From: Favolaschia claudopus
Lineage: Eukaryota > Basidiomycota > Agaricomycetes > Agaricales > Mycenaceae
Direction of reading: 5' to 3'
Length of the DNA stretch: 64,000 bases
Assembly (NCBI GenBank): GCA_037176885.1
Contig: JAWWNJ010000024.1
Location: 1,240,001 to 1,304,000 of the forward strand
Position 1 is the first letter of the stretch, and the number at the start of each line of letters is the position of its first letter. Under the pieces are notes generated by a model that saw only the letters and a list, made by a program, of their open reading frames with translations, had not been told where the DNA came from and ran no database searches. Positions 13,201 through 27,167 of this stretch are shown here, piece by piece. A program made the translations under genes and the position numbers.

Positions 13201-16200
13201 CCACGAATATTTGTCTGTTTCGTCGCTCCGCGAAGAGTCTGTCTCTCATCATCGCATTCGTCAACGCCCCATCTCTCAATTCTACCGACGCATGTTTCAC
13301 GTCAGCGCATAACTCTCACATTCAGATCATGAAGATGTGGGACTACGGGTAACCGTCCCTTCCCGCCCAGTCTTCGGCCGTTTCATATAACTGTCCTTGG
13401 TGTGGGATTCACGGTACGATCACTCGATATATCACTGCTTGCTGTATCGTGACCAATCTAGTCGACAGTCGACAACCTGCCGGGCTCGGTTGCATCTTTA
13501 AGGCAACTTTCCTTTCTAGTCAACATTCGTCTCCGTAGTTTAGGCTTTGGGTTTTTGAACTGGCACCGTACCGATATCCGACGCATGAAGTTCATCCTTA
13601 CCTCTACTAAATTTTTACCGGCGCCCCCACTTGTTCCACGCTGCCACGCCTCCGCCCCGAGAGCTTGTCGACAGTTGATTCAATTGGGCGAAGATCCGTC
13701 TGCGTTCGTTGCTTCCTTGAAGTGACGAGAGCCAGAACTCCGGTCTCTCAGTCCTTGCTCAGCTGTGCGTGGGGCTCAATTCCACCGTTATGGGAAGGGT
13801 TCGATATTCACCACGCCTTTGTTCCCATCGTGGTGTTATCGCGTCAAGAATCCCACCTGGCGATTTGAGGTATAATATACGTATGTACATTTATGATCAT
13901 TTATGCGCGTTTTTAGAGTGTCGAAAAGAATGCAAGCTGAAACACTCGAAACGTTGGACAAACCTCAATGTTACAAGGAGCTCACGAGATTTCCGCCTGG
14001 CCAAAAAGAGGCAGATTAAGTTGTTTTCCACGGCCTGTTATACGTTGGCATCTGACCCGAGCAACCAGGACTTTGCGCTTCATCTTTTGCACACGCTCAC
14101 GAATATTCAGCCATGAGACGCCCCTTCATTCCTTCCACTCCGAACAATTCCAAAACCGTCGGGCCCCGTCATAGGCTCGTAGGTGACAATCTGCTGGGTT
14201 ACGCAGCCGATGCAGGCTTCAAATATAGATGCAGCCAGCAGGCACCTGGTCCGCAGGCTTTTATTGCTGGTCGACGTTTTCATTCAAGATGATTAGGCTT
14301 CAAGATCTGGCATTATACAACGCGCGACTTCCTTTCGGGAGAACTGTAGACAGTGACGATCTGCGCGCGAACTAATGCCCCATATTTCGACATACTTCTT
14401 GGATTTTCTCCGCATCCGCACGCTGCCAAGCTTCTGTCAAAGACCTGTTTCTCCCGAAATCCGTGGTAACGGCATCCAACCAGAACTGCTAGGCATGGCT
14501 GCTACTTTCCGGTATTTGCGTTACTACTGTTTGTGAGTGCAATCACTTGAATCTGCGTCAGTTGACGTGAAGCTGTTCAGAACTATATCTTTTCAACTCG
14601 ACGCTATTAATAATATTCAGTTTCCCCGCGTCGCGCGGTTGTTTCTCCGCAGCCCAACCGAAAGGCGGGATTTTGTTTGCACAAGTACAAGGCTTGGTCT
14701 GACCGGGTGTAGGAGTGCACACAATTACCGGTGCATCTCGACACGCTAGCTTGGCTATTCTTTGTGCTCCAAAATCAATTTAATATCAAAGCTCATTATG
14801 CGTTCAAAACATACACCAAGGCACAGCTCAGATTTATACTTTGCATCTAGTATTCAGCTCAAGCCAACGAGCTACACTGCGTTCGTCCCATTGAAGGACC
14901 TAAATATTTCGACTCTGTTCAACTCTGTTCTGTCGAAGTACTGAGGCGAATACTCGGATTCTCTTATTTCCAGTTGAGAGAAGACTGCACATCCAATTTT
15001 GATTTCTGACCTGCGTTCTCCAGTTCTCAATCGCGGCCCGCTGCTCACAGATGGGAAGACGACACTGTATAAATGATACACCTGAGAGGCGGAGAAACAT
15101 TGGATCGCGGAAGGAATAGCAGAATATAATCGCATAGTCCGACGTTCCCAAACCTTTGACAGAAATTCTGTTTAGCTTCGAACTAGCTTGACATCTTAGC
15201 GGACATTCGGATCCGATTGAAAGAAGATCAAGAAAACTTTCTGTGCACCACAAGACTCGAGTCTTGGCGAAAGCAAAGAAATTCGACAAGTAGGCGCTCG
15301 AATATCTACCTCAGACTAACTTTATCACGCAGTCGGAGGCGTTTCATGGCACAAATGGCCTGGACATTACTTTTGGTCTCCTGGTAATGTTTTCATTGGA
15401 ATGAATTCCGTCGATGAACAAATTCCCAAGCTTCGGCCCTCCATCTGCCGTAGACGAAGTTGAGCATGATAGACTGAAATCAAGGATGGCAGTCTAAGAG
15501 GACGCACGAGAAAACGCTCAGAGCCATTTTACCCTCTCGACAGAACTTCGAAGGCTCGGCACCCACACCGTAAGTAAGGGAGCGCAGGGGCTAGTGCGAA
15601 AACCCGACAACGGCTACGGCAGCTACCCTACCGAACATATTAATAAACGCATTTTCGTCGCCGTTCGCGCGACGTTTCACCGACGTCGGCTCGCTCGTTG
15701 GGAACACGGTAAGTCGGCTACAGTCTCTGGATGGGATACACTATTACTTACTTTGTCCTTCAAAGAAGTTGAACATGTGGCTGTGTTGTGGTTGACTTTT
15801 TGCTAACGATGCGCGAATACCCAAAATGGGACTCAAGGATATGTTCTCGGGTCTGCATTTGCTTAAGATGGTTTTGATCTTGACACATTCCTTGATGACA
15901 TTTTTTCTCTTCAGACACCCATTTACTGAGCACGAATGAAACTGAGTGAACACTGAATAATGGACCTGCTGGTTTTCGCTCTGCTCTCGTCACGGCGGTC
16001 GGCCGTATCTTCGAGTCTGGTGAGACCTGCCGGAGCGCATGAGGTCCACTGCGCGGGAGTCGCTTGGCAATAACCTAGGACATTTTCTCGGCAACACTCC
16101 TCAAAATGCACATCTGTTTTCGGCCCGCGCGCCACGGGCACTGATATGAGAGAAGCCTAGAACCAGTTGAGAACGATAGTGTATGAAGAAACCAGGGAGC

Positions 16201-17590
16201 TTTGTGCCGAGAATAAAGACGAAGTCACCACCACTCGCAGGGGCGGACTTACCTTCACGTTTTCCCATGCCGACAACTTGACGGAGTACTTACTTGAAAA
16301 ATTCAAGTTGCTGCGTTGAGCTCATCCGGATCCGTTGCCTGCAGATAAGGACACCACTGGTCGTCTGCGAGTCCGAAATCACGGACACTATGAATTGGAA
16401 AATCAACAAGGCGGGCCGTGTTCAACCTCCTTTTGTGGAACTCAATCCAAGATATTCCCACCGTGATAGCCTTTGCAGATAAGTAGTATCGATTTCTTGA
16501 CATCCTGCAGGCACGAGGCAGGCAAGGGCAGGAAATGGGAATATGAATACCTGCCACTTCCTCGTCCCCCTCCGGGAGACTGGTTGAACTCCGTCATACT
16601 GCAACTTCAACTTCTCATCGCTAGCGCCACTCATCACATAAATTCCAGATAAATCCCACTCTGGGTTTGATCTGCCAGTGGTCTCAGGCTCCCTCGCCGG
16701 AGCCTCACTCCGTGTCCGTGAAATCCGTAGTGCCCGGCGGTTTGAATATTTATGTGGGTCCCGCCAGAGTCAAACGATTTACGAAGATCTCGGTAATTTA
16801 CTTGGAGAGGATTTGATTCCGATTCGCACAAGGGCTGCGCCGCATGTTGAGGCTGCGGTATTAAATTTGAAGCATACCACAATCCAAGTGAGTTTATTGC
16901 TGCGTCGTGACTGCGATTATATCGAGAATGCGGCCTGCCACAGTTGAAAGGGACCTTAGCTTCTCAAGAACGGTTCTCGATCCGTACACCACTTGAGTGG
17001 ACGGTTCAAGTTCAATTCTCCCCATTAAGGTTCCGGTTCACAGGGCGAGTTATTCCAAATCCAACACAATAGTATTACATCCATCCACCATGCGTATATA
17101 CAGAAGACTATAACTCGAAGATACAGTATCAATTACAGATTACAAATTACACCTAATAAATGCTAAGTTTTCAGTGGCAGAAATTGGTTTAATGCGAAGT
17201 TGTGAAAGATTGGGGTAAAAGGACATGAAAGAGGACGGCGGCCGTGAAGCGACGGGTGCGGTAAAGAGGGAGGGGGACCATGCGCACCGCGCAACGCATC
17301 GCATCAAAAGGAGCTCGCTTGTCGTTGGAAGATCCGCGCCATCCAACGAGCGTGAGACCGAGAGATAGATAAATTGCGTTGCACAATTTTGCCGGTGCCA
17401 GTGGCGTCGCCAACGCTCCCCTCGCACGGTGGCTAGCGACTAGCGCAAGCGCTGATCTACGCCGGCCTCAGCGTGGCACGTCCACTGGGGTTCGTCTGGG
17501 TTCGTCAGGTGGGCCAATAGAAAGTATATTTTCCCACGATGTTGCATGCGGAGCGTAGCATTTTTTGGTGTTTCTCTGGGCAGTTCCTGG
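7279..17590. other. Gene desert with no supportable gene
   Basis: Ten kilobases contain only short open frames with no recognisable domains and no consistent splice partners. Two patches look like decayed coding DNA: 8430-8560 (plus) reads as AVVLPGSLAPARTVTVGAFY before degenerating, and 8015-8250 (minus) encodes a hydrophobic run (VVTVAIGLYGFFTAIIVSRF) ending in stops. I could assign neither to a family. No LTRs, terminal inverted repeats, tRNA or rRNA genes were seen. It is probably old, mutated repeat DNA. Confidence 0.5.
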
Positions 17591-18677
17591 TCAGGGCGAG
17601 CGACCGGCCTCCTGGGCGTATGCGACGGCAGCTTCGCACGCTGCGCTCGCATCGGCGTCGCTGTCGCGCAACGCGTGCACGCGAAAAGCCCGAACGCTGG
17701 TGAAGGCGCGATCACAAGCGGAACAGACGGCCTCGCGGGGGGACGCCGAGGAAGTCATCGATAGCGCGCGATGCAGGTCGGGAGTAGGTGTGGTAGGAGA
17801 TACTAGAGCGGGGGCCGACAGCGAAGCGGGAGGTGCGGCTAAATGAGCAGAGGGCGAAGAAAGATTTCGTTGGTGTCGTGGGGAAGTATGCCGCCTCGCG
17901 AGATTTGTGGGAGAGGGAGGTGCAAGGAAAAGGGGTGCGGGAACATGGCGGGCCGCTTGTGGCGTAAATTCCGTCGGGAGAGTGTCAACCACCCGCGAAG
18001 ATTCGGACGGGCCAGCCGTGCAGTATACACTCGACGTGCGTGAGCGTTTTGAGCACGGAAGGGAAAACCCGGAGAAAGAGGAAGAAGCGGACGCTGAGCG
18101 TTTGCGTGCTGAGAAGAAAAAAATATCAGATCACAAAGAAAGAGATGTAAGACAAAGACAAAGAGGACACACATGAATTTCGAGTCGGTGTCGTCGGAGA
18201 CAAAGACAGGGGCGGCGGCACCAGCTGAGGTCTCGGTGTGATAGGAGATGTTGAAAGGGAATGGTGTAGTGTCGAGGAACAGTCGATGTCGTTGCGCCAA
18301 TTCACAATGCGGCGCATTTTGCTCTCCTCGGCTTCCCTTGCGAAGGCTTCCTCCTCATCGTCTTCCTCCTCGGCGGCGCTGGAGCAATACGAATCACAAT
18401 CCTCATCCAGATCCTCATCCAGCTCCTCAGCGTCGACATCCATGGAGGAGGAGCTAGACGACGAGTATCCCGACGAAGACATGGTAGATGCAGATGCAGA
18501 GCTGGGGGGACTGCGACGGGGAGGGGCGGGCATTTCGACGAGTTGGATGACCCGAATACCGTTGTTTGTGGGTGAAAGAAGTGCATTGGGGCGAGTCTTG
18601 TCGACGACGAGACCTCCTTCAATATCAGACGAAGAACGAGAAGTCGACGCCGCCAAAGCGATGTGGACGGGATACAT
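17591..18677 (-). CDS. Serine/acid-rich protein with a degenerate C2H2-like finger
   Basis: Two exons (18677-18173 and 18108-17591) joined over a 64-bp GT..AG intron give 340 residues. Residues 48-75 are Pro/Ser-rich. They are followed by a strongly acidic block (DAEELDEDLDEDCD, EEEDDEEEAF) and then a basic/serine region after the splice (RKRSASASSSFSGF). The C terminus carries CSACDRAFTSVRAFRVH, which matches C-x2-C-x12-H, but the final His/Cys ligand is 13 residues further on, so the finger is atypical. An upstream-most ATG was taken as start; a later Met in MPAPPRRS is also possible. I do not recognise the protein. Composition suggests a nuclear, disordered, possibly regulatory protein. 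It is convergent with nothing; its neighbour MKT1 lies upstream on the same strand. Confidence 0.6.
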
Positions 18678-20466
18678 TTTGCTGGCGAAGATGATTTCGA
18701 CCCGCGTCGATGTTGTTTGGCTGGCCAGCGAACAGGGGACCTGCCCCCACGTAGTGGCGTCTTATAAGAGGCCTTACCAGGCGGTGCCAAACACCATTCT
18801 TTCGGCTTTAAGCCCCAAATCGGGTTTGTGTGTGCGAACAAGATCAAATCGGGTGTGTGAACATCCTTCGCCAAATTGGGCTGGTGAGATTCTCTTCGGT
18901 GCTTACTAAGCAGACACAATTTTCAGCCCCATGAGGAATCCGAAGTCGGCCCAACGCACCGTAGTCCGCAAGCCACGAAAGATGCGGCGGGTCGTGTGAA
19001 ACTCGGATCTCCTGGGCTTGAAAAATTCCAATCATGAGCCATCCCACCCGCACGTCGCTGGCTTGCTGGATATGGCTGGTCACCGGAATTTCTCAAAGTG
19101 TAGAGAACCTGAGATTGGGTTAGATACACATGTATGTATGTACATAGCAAAGTATGGCTTACCTTTAGCATTTTTCGGCGACCCTTCGTTTCTTTGACTG
19201 AAAGCATGCGCCCGCAAGCGCTTCCCCCAGGCTCCAGTCGACCGTGGGCACTGGACTGAACGGCAAGAATGTTGATTAAGCGGCCGCAAGATCCTTGGGG
19301 CATGGATTTAAGTATACCGTGTTTTCGCACGCGGTAAAGTAGAAACATGCATCGTGAACAGTGAATGCTCCAAGCATCGCGCAGCCATCGCGCCCTATTT
19401 TCAACTTTGAAATACATCTCGGCCCATCTGGCACGGTGATGCGGCTCAGACCTTGTATTTTGCGTCGCGACAGCTCCCACCAACTTCCAAGTAATTGGTA
19501 TTTCAGCCAATGTCCGATTCGTGGGAGCGCACAAGCACTTGAGGCGGGATGCGTGGCAGACGAAGGGCGAGGAGAGAAATCACCTAGACACCGCCTAGAC
19601 CTGGATTGCCGGAGACGCGTTAACTCCTTTCTGGACTGCTAGCGACTTCGGAATGTGGGTTTACAGCGTGCTTGAGTGGCAAACCTGAGAATCGCGGCGG
19701 TTCAAGGAGCTCAGGAGTTCACTCCCGACATCGGCGGGCCGTTGTAGTCATCGGCGGCCAAAGCGGCTACGTATTGCCTGCCAGCAAGAAGCAGAAAGGG
19801 CTTACAGATGTCGTGCTTGAGCAAAATTAGTGTGCTGTCGCCTGCTTGCTCAATATCGTAAAAATCGCAGTAAAAACGCAGATGAAGATGGGTGACGAGT
19901 CCATCCGGTTGTGTTGTATTAAATTAAACTGAAGCGGGCTGAGAGGTTACAATTTCAGGCAATTTCAGGCACTCTGAGTGGCTGATTTTTAGAAGACGAG
20001 TACAAGCGGCGAAGTGAGGTCTTGAGGTGTCCAGCGAGCTTCTTAATGCAGGTATAGCTCCCATGAGAAGGTATTAGAATCCAATAGTGAGGTCCACTAG
20101 CCCGGCAGACGCCTCACACGACGTGCGTCGAAGAGAGAAATGAACGCGCGAAGTCACACTGTGACATCACTGTCTGACCCTAACCCTATGAACTTCGGTT
20201 TCCCGCTGCTTTTCTCCCGACGCTCAGAGTCACCACTCCGAAATGTTCGACCTGATCTTTATCCACATATCCCGTCGTCCTTGTAGTGTCCTTATCGTAC
20301 CCAAACAATTATACCTTTCTCGGTGGTGGCCCCTCATCTGACACTCAGTCTTGTGCGTTTAATTATCCGAATGACGATCCCAAAAGGCACAACAATTTTT
20401 TTGTGATATTGACATCATCCAAGAGGCTGGGCCTCGCCGCCACATATCCCGCTCCAGCAATTTCAT
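18678..20466. other. Intergenic region, nothing recognised
   Basis: About 1.8 kb between MKT1 and the serine/acid-rich gene. Only short frames without domain character or splice support occur. It holds the 3' flank of MKT1 and presumably the promoter of the gene starting at 18677. Confidence 0.4.
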
Positions 20467-23400
20467 TCAAGGCCGCATGGGCGCCAACCATGCTTCCGCT
20501 GCCTCGAACTGGTCAATCAACTCTCTCAATACCGCCCCTTCAGAATGTAGCTGCCGCATCGCGGTAAGCGCCTGATAGAAAGCAGCATCAGCAACAAGAT
20601 CAATGCAGGTACACCGAATCGACAAGGGCAGGAACGATAAGACGGCTACTACACGGCTTCAAACGTGTCCATCGCGCCTTGTTCAGCGCCGACCCAGGGA
20701 AAAGAACACATTAGACGATGCACGTTTCGCCCGCCCACTGCGTGCGTGTGTGTGAGAAATCGCGCCTACCGCGTCTCCAAACGGAATACACGGGGCCGAA
20801 AACAAAACGGTGAAGCATGTGCAAGGCGTGAGAATGCCGTCGCAGCACGAGAAAAGGAAAATTTGAGCGGCGCAGCAAGAAAAAATATTGCACGAATACT
20901 CATGCCGGGGGCATTGAACCAATCTGACACCTTCCAGCTCATACCGACTGCATCCCATGAGATGGATGGGCGCCCAAAAACAAGTAAACGCTGTGTGCTG
21001 TGCAGATAGATAGCCGCTTTCTTCGCGATATTTCCCGCACAGCACCATATGTCAAAAATGGAGAAGATGCGCAGGGCAACAAACCCTCGCCCGTAGCACG
21101 AAAAAGCAGACACAGGAGAACAAGACTCACCACATCCCAAAACCTAAACCCGCGTTCCACCTCATGCTTCGGATACTTGACACCGGGGAACGTCTCTTCA
21201 CAAATCTCAAGAGCCATAGCCTGCACACAAAAAGACATACGTCAGTTCATTATCGTATCGTGCGAACGGAGGGGACAAGGATGAGCAGGATCTGCACGGC
21301 TGAGAGAAAAGCGACGGCAGAAGGTTTCGTAACATGGAGCCACCAGTGTACACAATACTCAATGCCGACGATATTCGCGACGGCAGCAAGCGTCCATGCG
21401 AATGCGAACGCGAACGCCGCCGCCGTCACCCAAAGTTACGTCGGCGGCAACAATAGTCGGACGGACGACAAATCCGACGACAACGAATTCAGCATTCACG
21501 ACACCCACAGCCGTATGCGTCAACGCCGCTCGACAAGCGTACACCGGCGGCAAACATAAATAATACGCTGCCGCTAGCCAGCCGAAGATAGAGAGACGGG
21601 TTTGTCGATCAGGTCGGGGGCAAAAGAAAGAAAAGAAAAGCAAGCGGGATAATCAAGACAGAAGGACCCACCTTGGCTTCCTTCACCCCAGGCGCATTCG
21701 GGTCCCGCACGCGCGTACGGTTGTTGATGTGCGTCAGCGCATCCAGGTAAACTTTGCCAAGTACACCAAACCCAGTGTTGACCTGTGTAGAAACATCCAG
21801 TCATCAGCAATGGGACGAAAAGGGGCGGGAACGAGACATAATTATGCGAATGCCGTGACAGAACAGACAGACAGAAAGGGATGGGAGTGGATGGAAGGTA
21901 GTAATTTACCTCAGTCTGGAACGGCAAGCTCAGAGCAATATCCAATAAATCGTCCCGCGCGCGCCGCGCATCATTGCGAAGAAGCATGTTCAGGGATGCC
22001 ACCTACAGGAGAGAGGCATGAGCGTCGTCGAAGAATTATGTACGTCAAGAAGAGTAAACAAACCGACCTCAAGTAATGTCCTCAAAGCACGGGTCAAGCT
22101 ACGTACAAACGAGTTGAAGACGAGCAATTCACGCGAGAGCGGCGCAGACCACGGCTGGGACTGCAAAAGATTGATTCAGCACTTGCTATACTTCCTCACG
22201 AAGCAGCCAGCACACACACCTTGAAATTAAGCGGCACGATGCTGAGCACACGCATAACCAGTAACATGCATGCCTTTTCTTCATCTATAGCACGAAGGAA
22301 AGGGAATCAATAAGCTGAATAGCTCTGAATGAATCAGATAGAACGATCGACAACTCACCAGTCCCGAAACTGGGTCCCCCACTGAATGCCCGCCCGCTCC
22401 ATAGATGGCCGTGCATCACCCCGGCGCGTACGAGCTCGAGGAAGAGGTACAGCGGGTCCTGGAACTTGTCGTTTACCTTGGAGCCCTTGATCGCGGCGTA
22501 CATGGCCCGAGCGAGAGGAGAGTGGGTGTGTGTGTTGAGGAGGAAGCTGAAAATGAGTGAGTATTGAGTGAGCTAGATGTCAGGACAAGGGGGCGAAAGT
22601 GACTCTTCTCCACCGTCCACGGACCCTCAGATCACCCGGCGCCCATCGAGAGAACGAAGCCCACACTCACCCTCGCAGCTCCAAGAACCTCCAGATCACA
22701 TTGGCCACAACCTCATCCTTCTTATCGAGGGGAGACGAAGCTGGCTTGCCCTTAGTCCGCCCTGCGAGCCGTTCTGACGACGTCGCACCGAGGCAGAGCG
22801 CAAAGTCGATCGTGGCGGACTGTACGTTGGGTCATTGACAACAAATGATGCACAAAGAAGAAAAGCGTACATTCTGTCTCCTCAGCTCCTCTTCAACGAC
22901 TGCATATGAGACGTTCCACCCAGATACACGGTCTGCGAGCTGTTCGCAGACAATCAACACAATACCATGCACACCAATCAAAACAAGGCGCACCTGTACC
23001 GTCTGCGGCGCATTATGCTGTACCCCCTTCTGCGAATGCGGTCCAGGCTGCTCGAACCAAAAGAACCCCGTAATCTTCCTGTTTGACCAATACTGGTGCA
23101 TGACAGAAGACAAGAGCGCCAACGCCGTCGCGCGCGGGCCCGTCTGTCCGTCCGTCACGACCTCCTTGACGAACCGCTTGTATTCGGTCGTCTCGCCGTT
23201 GTCGAGAGGCGGCGGCTCCATGATCTGCCCGCTGGTGAGCCATACGAGGGCTTGCGGGCCGAGGAGGCCGCGTGAAAGGTAGAAGAATATCTGAGGGCGG
23301 GTGATGGGTGAGCAGGGGTATGAGGAACGATAGGTGGAATAGGAGGGGACAGACCTCGTCGGGTAAACGGTTTGTGAATACATCGTGCAGGTCCGTCGGC

Positions 23401-24686
23401 ACGTCTGCTGCCGTGGGCCCCCCGGGACCACCACGGTCCGCACCTGCAAACATACGAATGAGTTATGAACATAAAAAGCTACAGCATTCAAATGCGAACC
23501 TGGTAGCCCGCCCTGAGCACCAACACCGGGTCCACCTCCTCCGGAAACGGACAAGGGGAGTACCACTCCCTCGGCGGAGAGAACTAAAGCATAGCGGACC
23601 TATTTGCGGTGAGAATCGGCGAAAGATAACCAAACTAACAAAAACCTACCATACTCCGCGTCCGTGCATAGTGCTCGGTGTACGCGATACTTTTTACAGC
23701 AGGGTGCTCCGCAAATGCGGATACGGCAGCATGGCCGGATTTGTAGTATTTTACCATGTCGACAGTCGCCTGAGTTATCTTCGTCAAACAAAATAAATTC
23801 GACTTGTCAAAAAACACTGACCTTCAGAGCTTGCTCGTGCATTGTAGGGGGGAAAGGCGGGCTATGCGTGAACCCCACGAGAATGGCGATGTCAAGGAAT
23901 TGGTCCTCGGTCACAGCGAGCTCGTTCATCAGCGAACGTTTAGAAATGAAAGTGAAAGTGGGTGTGGCGGATACTAGATCGAGCGAGGTGATGAGTTTGT
24001 CGACGCCTGCATACAACAGTGTGTCTGTCGACCCGTAAATCGCGTGGATGTATTGTTTGGGGTGACGTTGGAGATAGATAAGCTATAGAATCCAGGACTT
24101 GAGCTGCAATACACAAAAAAAAGACAAGTGCACCATGAACACGAACCTGCGCCCACGCGACATATGGCGCGACAATAAACTCCACATTCCGATGCCGGAA
24201 AATGCGGAGAACCATCCTCCACAAATCCCACAGCTGGAACGCGCTCCTCCCCTCAAATAACTTCGTTGCTGCGTCCTCCTGCCCAGCCTCATACTTGGCC
24301 CATGCGTCGCGTCTGTCTCTGCACGCTTCAGTATTTTCTATCCCCAAATGAGCCTTCCAGCGGCGGTTTGGGCTCAAACCAGGGAAGACAAAGACAGGTT
24401 TAATGCGTAGTCTTTCGAGAGTTCGCAAGTCTGCCTCGATACGCTGTGTTAGCGCCAGAGGTAGGCCACCAGTGGCCGCAAGAAGGGGCTCTCGAGACGG
24501 GGGGTTTTCAATAAGCTGGGTCAAGTAGTGGGAGGCGTCAATTCCAAGCCTTGAGTCTGAGAGCACGGACAGCTGTAAAGTCTGCTGGTGCTTGCGCTCA
24601 AGCAGAAAATCTTCAAATAAAGCTATTAGACTGTTCTAATCCACTCAGCGGTTTATATACTCACTTTCCAGGTGCTTGACGGACAT
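20467..24686 (-). CDS. MKT1: MKT1-type post-transcriptional regulator (XPG-nuclease fold)
   Basis: Sixteen exons give 762 residues: 24686-24665, 24622-24147, 24082-23822, 23769-23650, 23599-23500, 23443-23355, 23290-22994, 22939-22871, 22819-22671, 22546-22359, 22284-22220, 22160-22107, 22002-21910, 21782-21672, 21220-21131 and 20571-20467. The N-terminal XPG-like domain reads LEDFLLERK-type helix, DSRLGIDASHYL, GGLPLALTQRIEADLRTLE and RIKPVFVFPGL. The XPG-I-like part follows (AQLIYLQRHPKQYIHAIYGS, FTFISKRSLMNELAVTEDQF, LDIAILVGFTH). The C-terminal MKT1 domain includes GVLGKVYLDALTHINNRT, VRDPNAPGVKEAK and ICEETFPGVKYPKHEVERGF. In yeast Mkt1 acts with Pbp1 on mRNA 3' ends to control translation and stability in the cytoplasm. 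Introns 14 (451 bp) and 15 (559 bp) are ten times the local norm, and intron 7 (54 bp) has no in-frame stop. Confidence 0.92.
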
Positions 24687-27167
24687 ATACGGCGGTCGCT
24701 GGCTGCAGTGTGCTCGCCGAAGGTTTGTACAGTCTGGCCTCACTCTGCCTCACTGTTGGCGTGACAATAATGTGACTCCTGTTACACCGCGCCTTGAACT
24801 CAACTACAACCTCGAAATATCTCTGGAAACCACATTCAAGCCGTTCTGAGGCTCAGGGAATTAACAGGCAGCTGAAGCTATTGGCCTGCTATACTGCTTG
24901 TTCAGTTTAAATTCTGGCACTCGGTGATCATCAGAACTGTTCCATGTGCCGCCCGAATGAATGTCCAATCCATTCCTCTCGACAAGTGCTCCGTTTTATT
25001 TAGGTCAACAGAAGGCGTGAAGGAGTGGCTGCGCTTGGATTGATCATAGCCCGTGTTCAAATATTTTCAAGGGTGAAACATTCACACCTGCCAAATCACC
25101 AAAACATACCTTGGTCAATCCTTTCGCACTCTATGTATGTTTCATTGCAATGACGACGCGAGAAGATACCCAATAGATAGCACGGCGTCGTCATCAGAGG
25201 GTAATTTCCTCAAATCCGATCCATTTGGTTTAATGCAAGTGCTGAGTATTCGCAGGGTTCGGAGCGCCTGAGAGTTTCGCACTGTAAATCAATGTGTATG
25301 CTGCCTCGTGTAGACGGAATTGTACTCGGAGACTCTCAAGGTGAGTATCACAAGTAACCTTCCCCGCTCTCCGGCTGAGAAATGTGACTGAACGATGAGC
25401 AGGCAATTGTTGTTTTAACCAGAACTCAGTTGCGCAACTTGGTCAATTCATTGGGTAAATATACGGGAACCACGTCTTGGATCTTGACGCCAAGTTTCTC
25501 TAGAGTATGTTGCCACGGCTGCATCGGAGTCCGTTCTCGCATAGAAACATGTTCGCTAATACTCAGATATCAGCGATGCATCTCGAAGCGGTCTGTTCGG
25601 CGGACAACCTTTTGAACTCTATTCCAAGCTATCAATTCAAGTGCTTGGAGCAGCCTTGAGCGTCGGTATCGTCGTTCAAAAAGGACATCTCTCCGTCTGA
25701 TCAATATAATTCCGTGCTTTCATAATGCCGACAAGACATTCGCGTCCCCGGTGGCGCTTTTGTGGCGTTCAATTGTACCTTCCATATAAATTCATACCCA
25801 GGTTCTACATCTGCAGCCAGAAAATCTGGTACTCGCTATTGGCGACCAACAGACGTCGCTGCGTGCTTTCCCCCACGAACGACTTCGCGAAGCGTGAATC
25901 CCCGGAACTGTATTGATCCCCCGTCTCGAGTTGAATTCTCCCACAAACGAAGCAGATCTCCCACCCGAGACCACTTGAACCCATGGTCTTCGACAGATGT
26001 CTGTCCGTTTGCAGCATCATCTGCCAATACATACACTTAGACTCGTCTCAACCCGAGACCCTTCTCTCAGATCCGTACGTCTTGAAGCTTAAATCTTCCA
26101 AACGATTGAATCGAATGAATTCTTCCATACGAGTACCGGAATTTCCCGATAACGGCCAAGACTTGAGCAATGTCGATAATTCTCATGGTCCATTCACAGC
26201 CATTCACTCAACCCAAAGTGGCGGTAAAATTATGCTAAGCGTCCCTACTGTCGGGATCTCTGAAATTCTGGACAGCCGTGGATTTTTAAATGCTAGCAGA
26301 CCACTAACCTCTTTCGGCGTTTCCCGGTACCGCGCGGCATTTCCCGACGTGGAACGCCGGACTGATCCCGTCAATTCCCGACTCGGAATGTGACCGTGCT
26401 TGACCGCGCCTCATCATGCAGGTCAACCGTGCAACTGGTAAACTAAACGCAAACCTGGAACCTCTGCTTCCTCCACTCACGCGCCCTTCGACCGTCGGCT
26501 TGACATTACTTCAATTCTTCAACGCTTATCGATGTTCCCACTCCCGACACCAAGAAATTCTTCGGAATCGGGCATTGACAGCGCTAGTTTTGTGCGTGGA
26601 CGCGGCGGATGGGTCATGAGCCTGCGCGCCCAGCATTGATCCAATTCTAATTTCTATTCCTGCGCTGGTCGCACATCATTCCACTGCCGACAATTTCGCC
26701 CGACTCTCAAAGAATCAAGAATCAACGTGTGTGGTAAGTACGCCACATCCCGCGCGATACCGTCTGTCCCCGGCATTCAAAGCCCTCGACGCTTACTTGG
26801 CTTGTGACTGATATTTTTTTTCCCTTCCCTCTGGTACAGTATCCGGTTCGGTCGGCGTACTTACTACGCGTGGAATTCCGGCGACGGATATCTGAATTCT
26901 ACCACTTTGCACTATGCGCCGCCACCTCCATTCCAATCTTAAAATAAGACTTGCTGTTCTGCCCATATGTTCGAGAGCATCCTTTCTATTATGGGTATAC
27001 AGTACTGGGTCGGTCATTGCGAATCTGCGATCATTGAAATACTTAATCGGCTTGCAACTCAAACGGCAACTGACTCATCGGTAACACTTTGCAAGACCGC
27101 TATGCCCTCGAGCCCGAGGGTCGGAGTCTTTCGAACACAACGCCGGACCCTCTGTTTGCCGACCCGC

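Noticed and set aside
23153..23472. Alternative minus-strand frames overlapping MKT1 exons 6-7
   Set aside because: They are shadow frames; only the spliced MKT1 frame carries conserved motifs.
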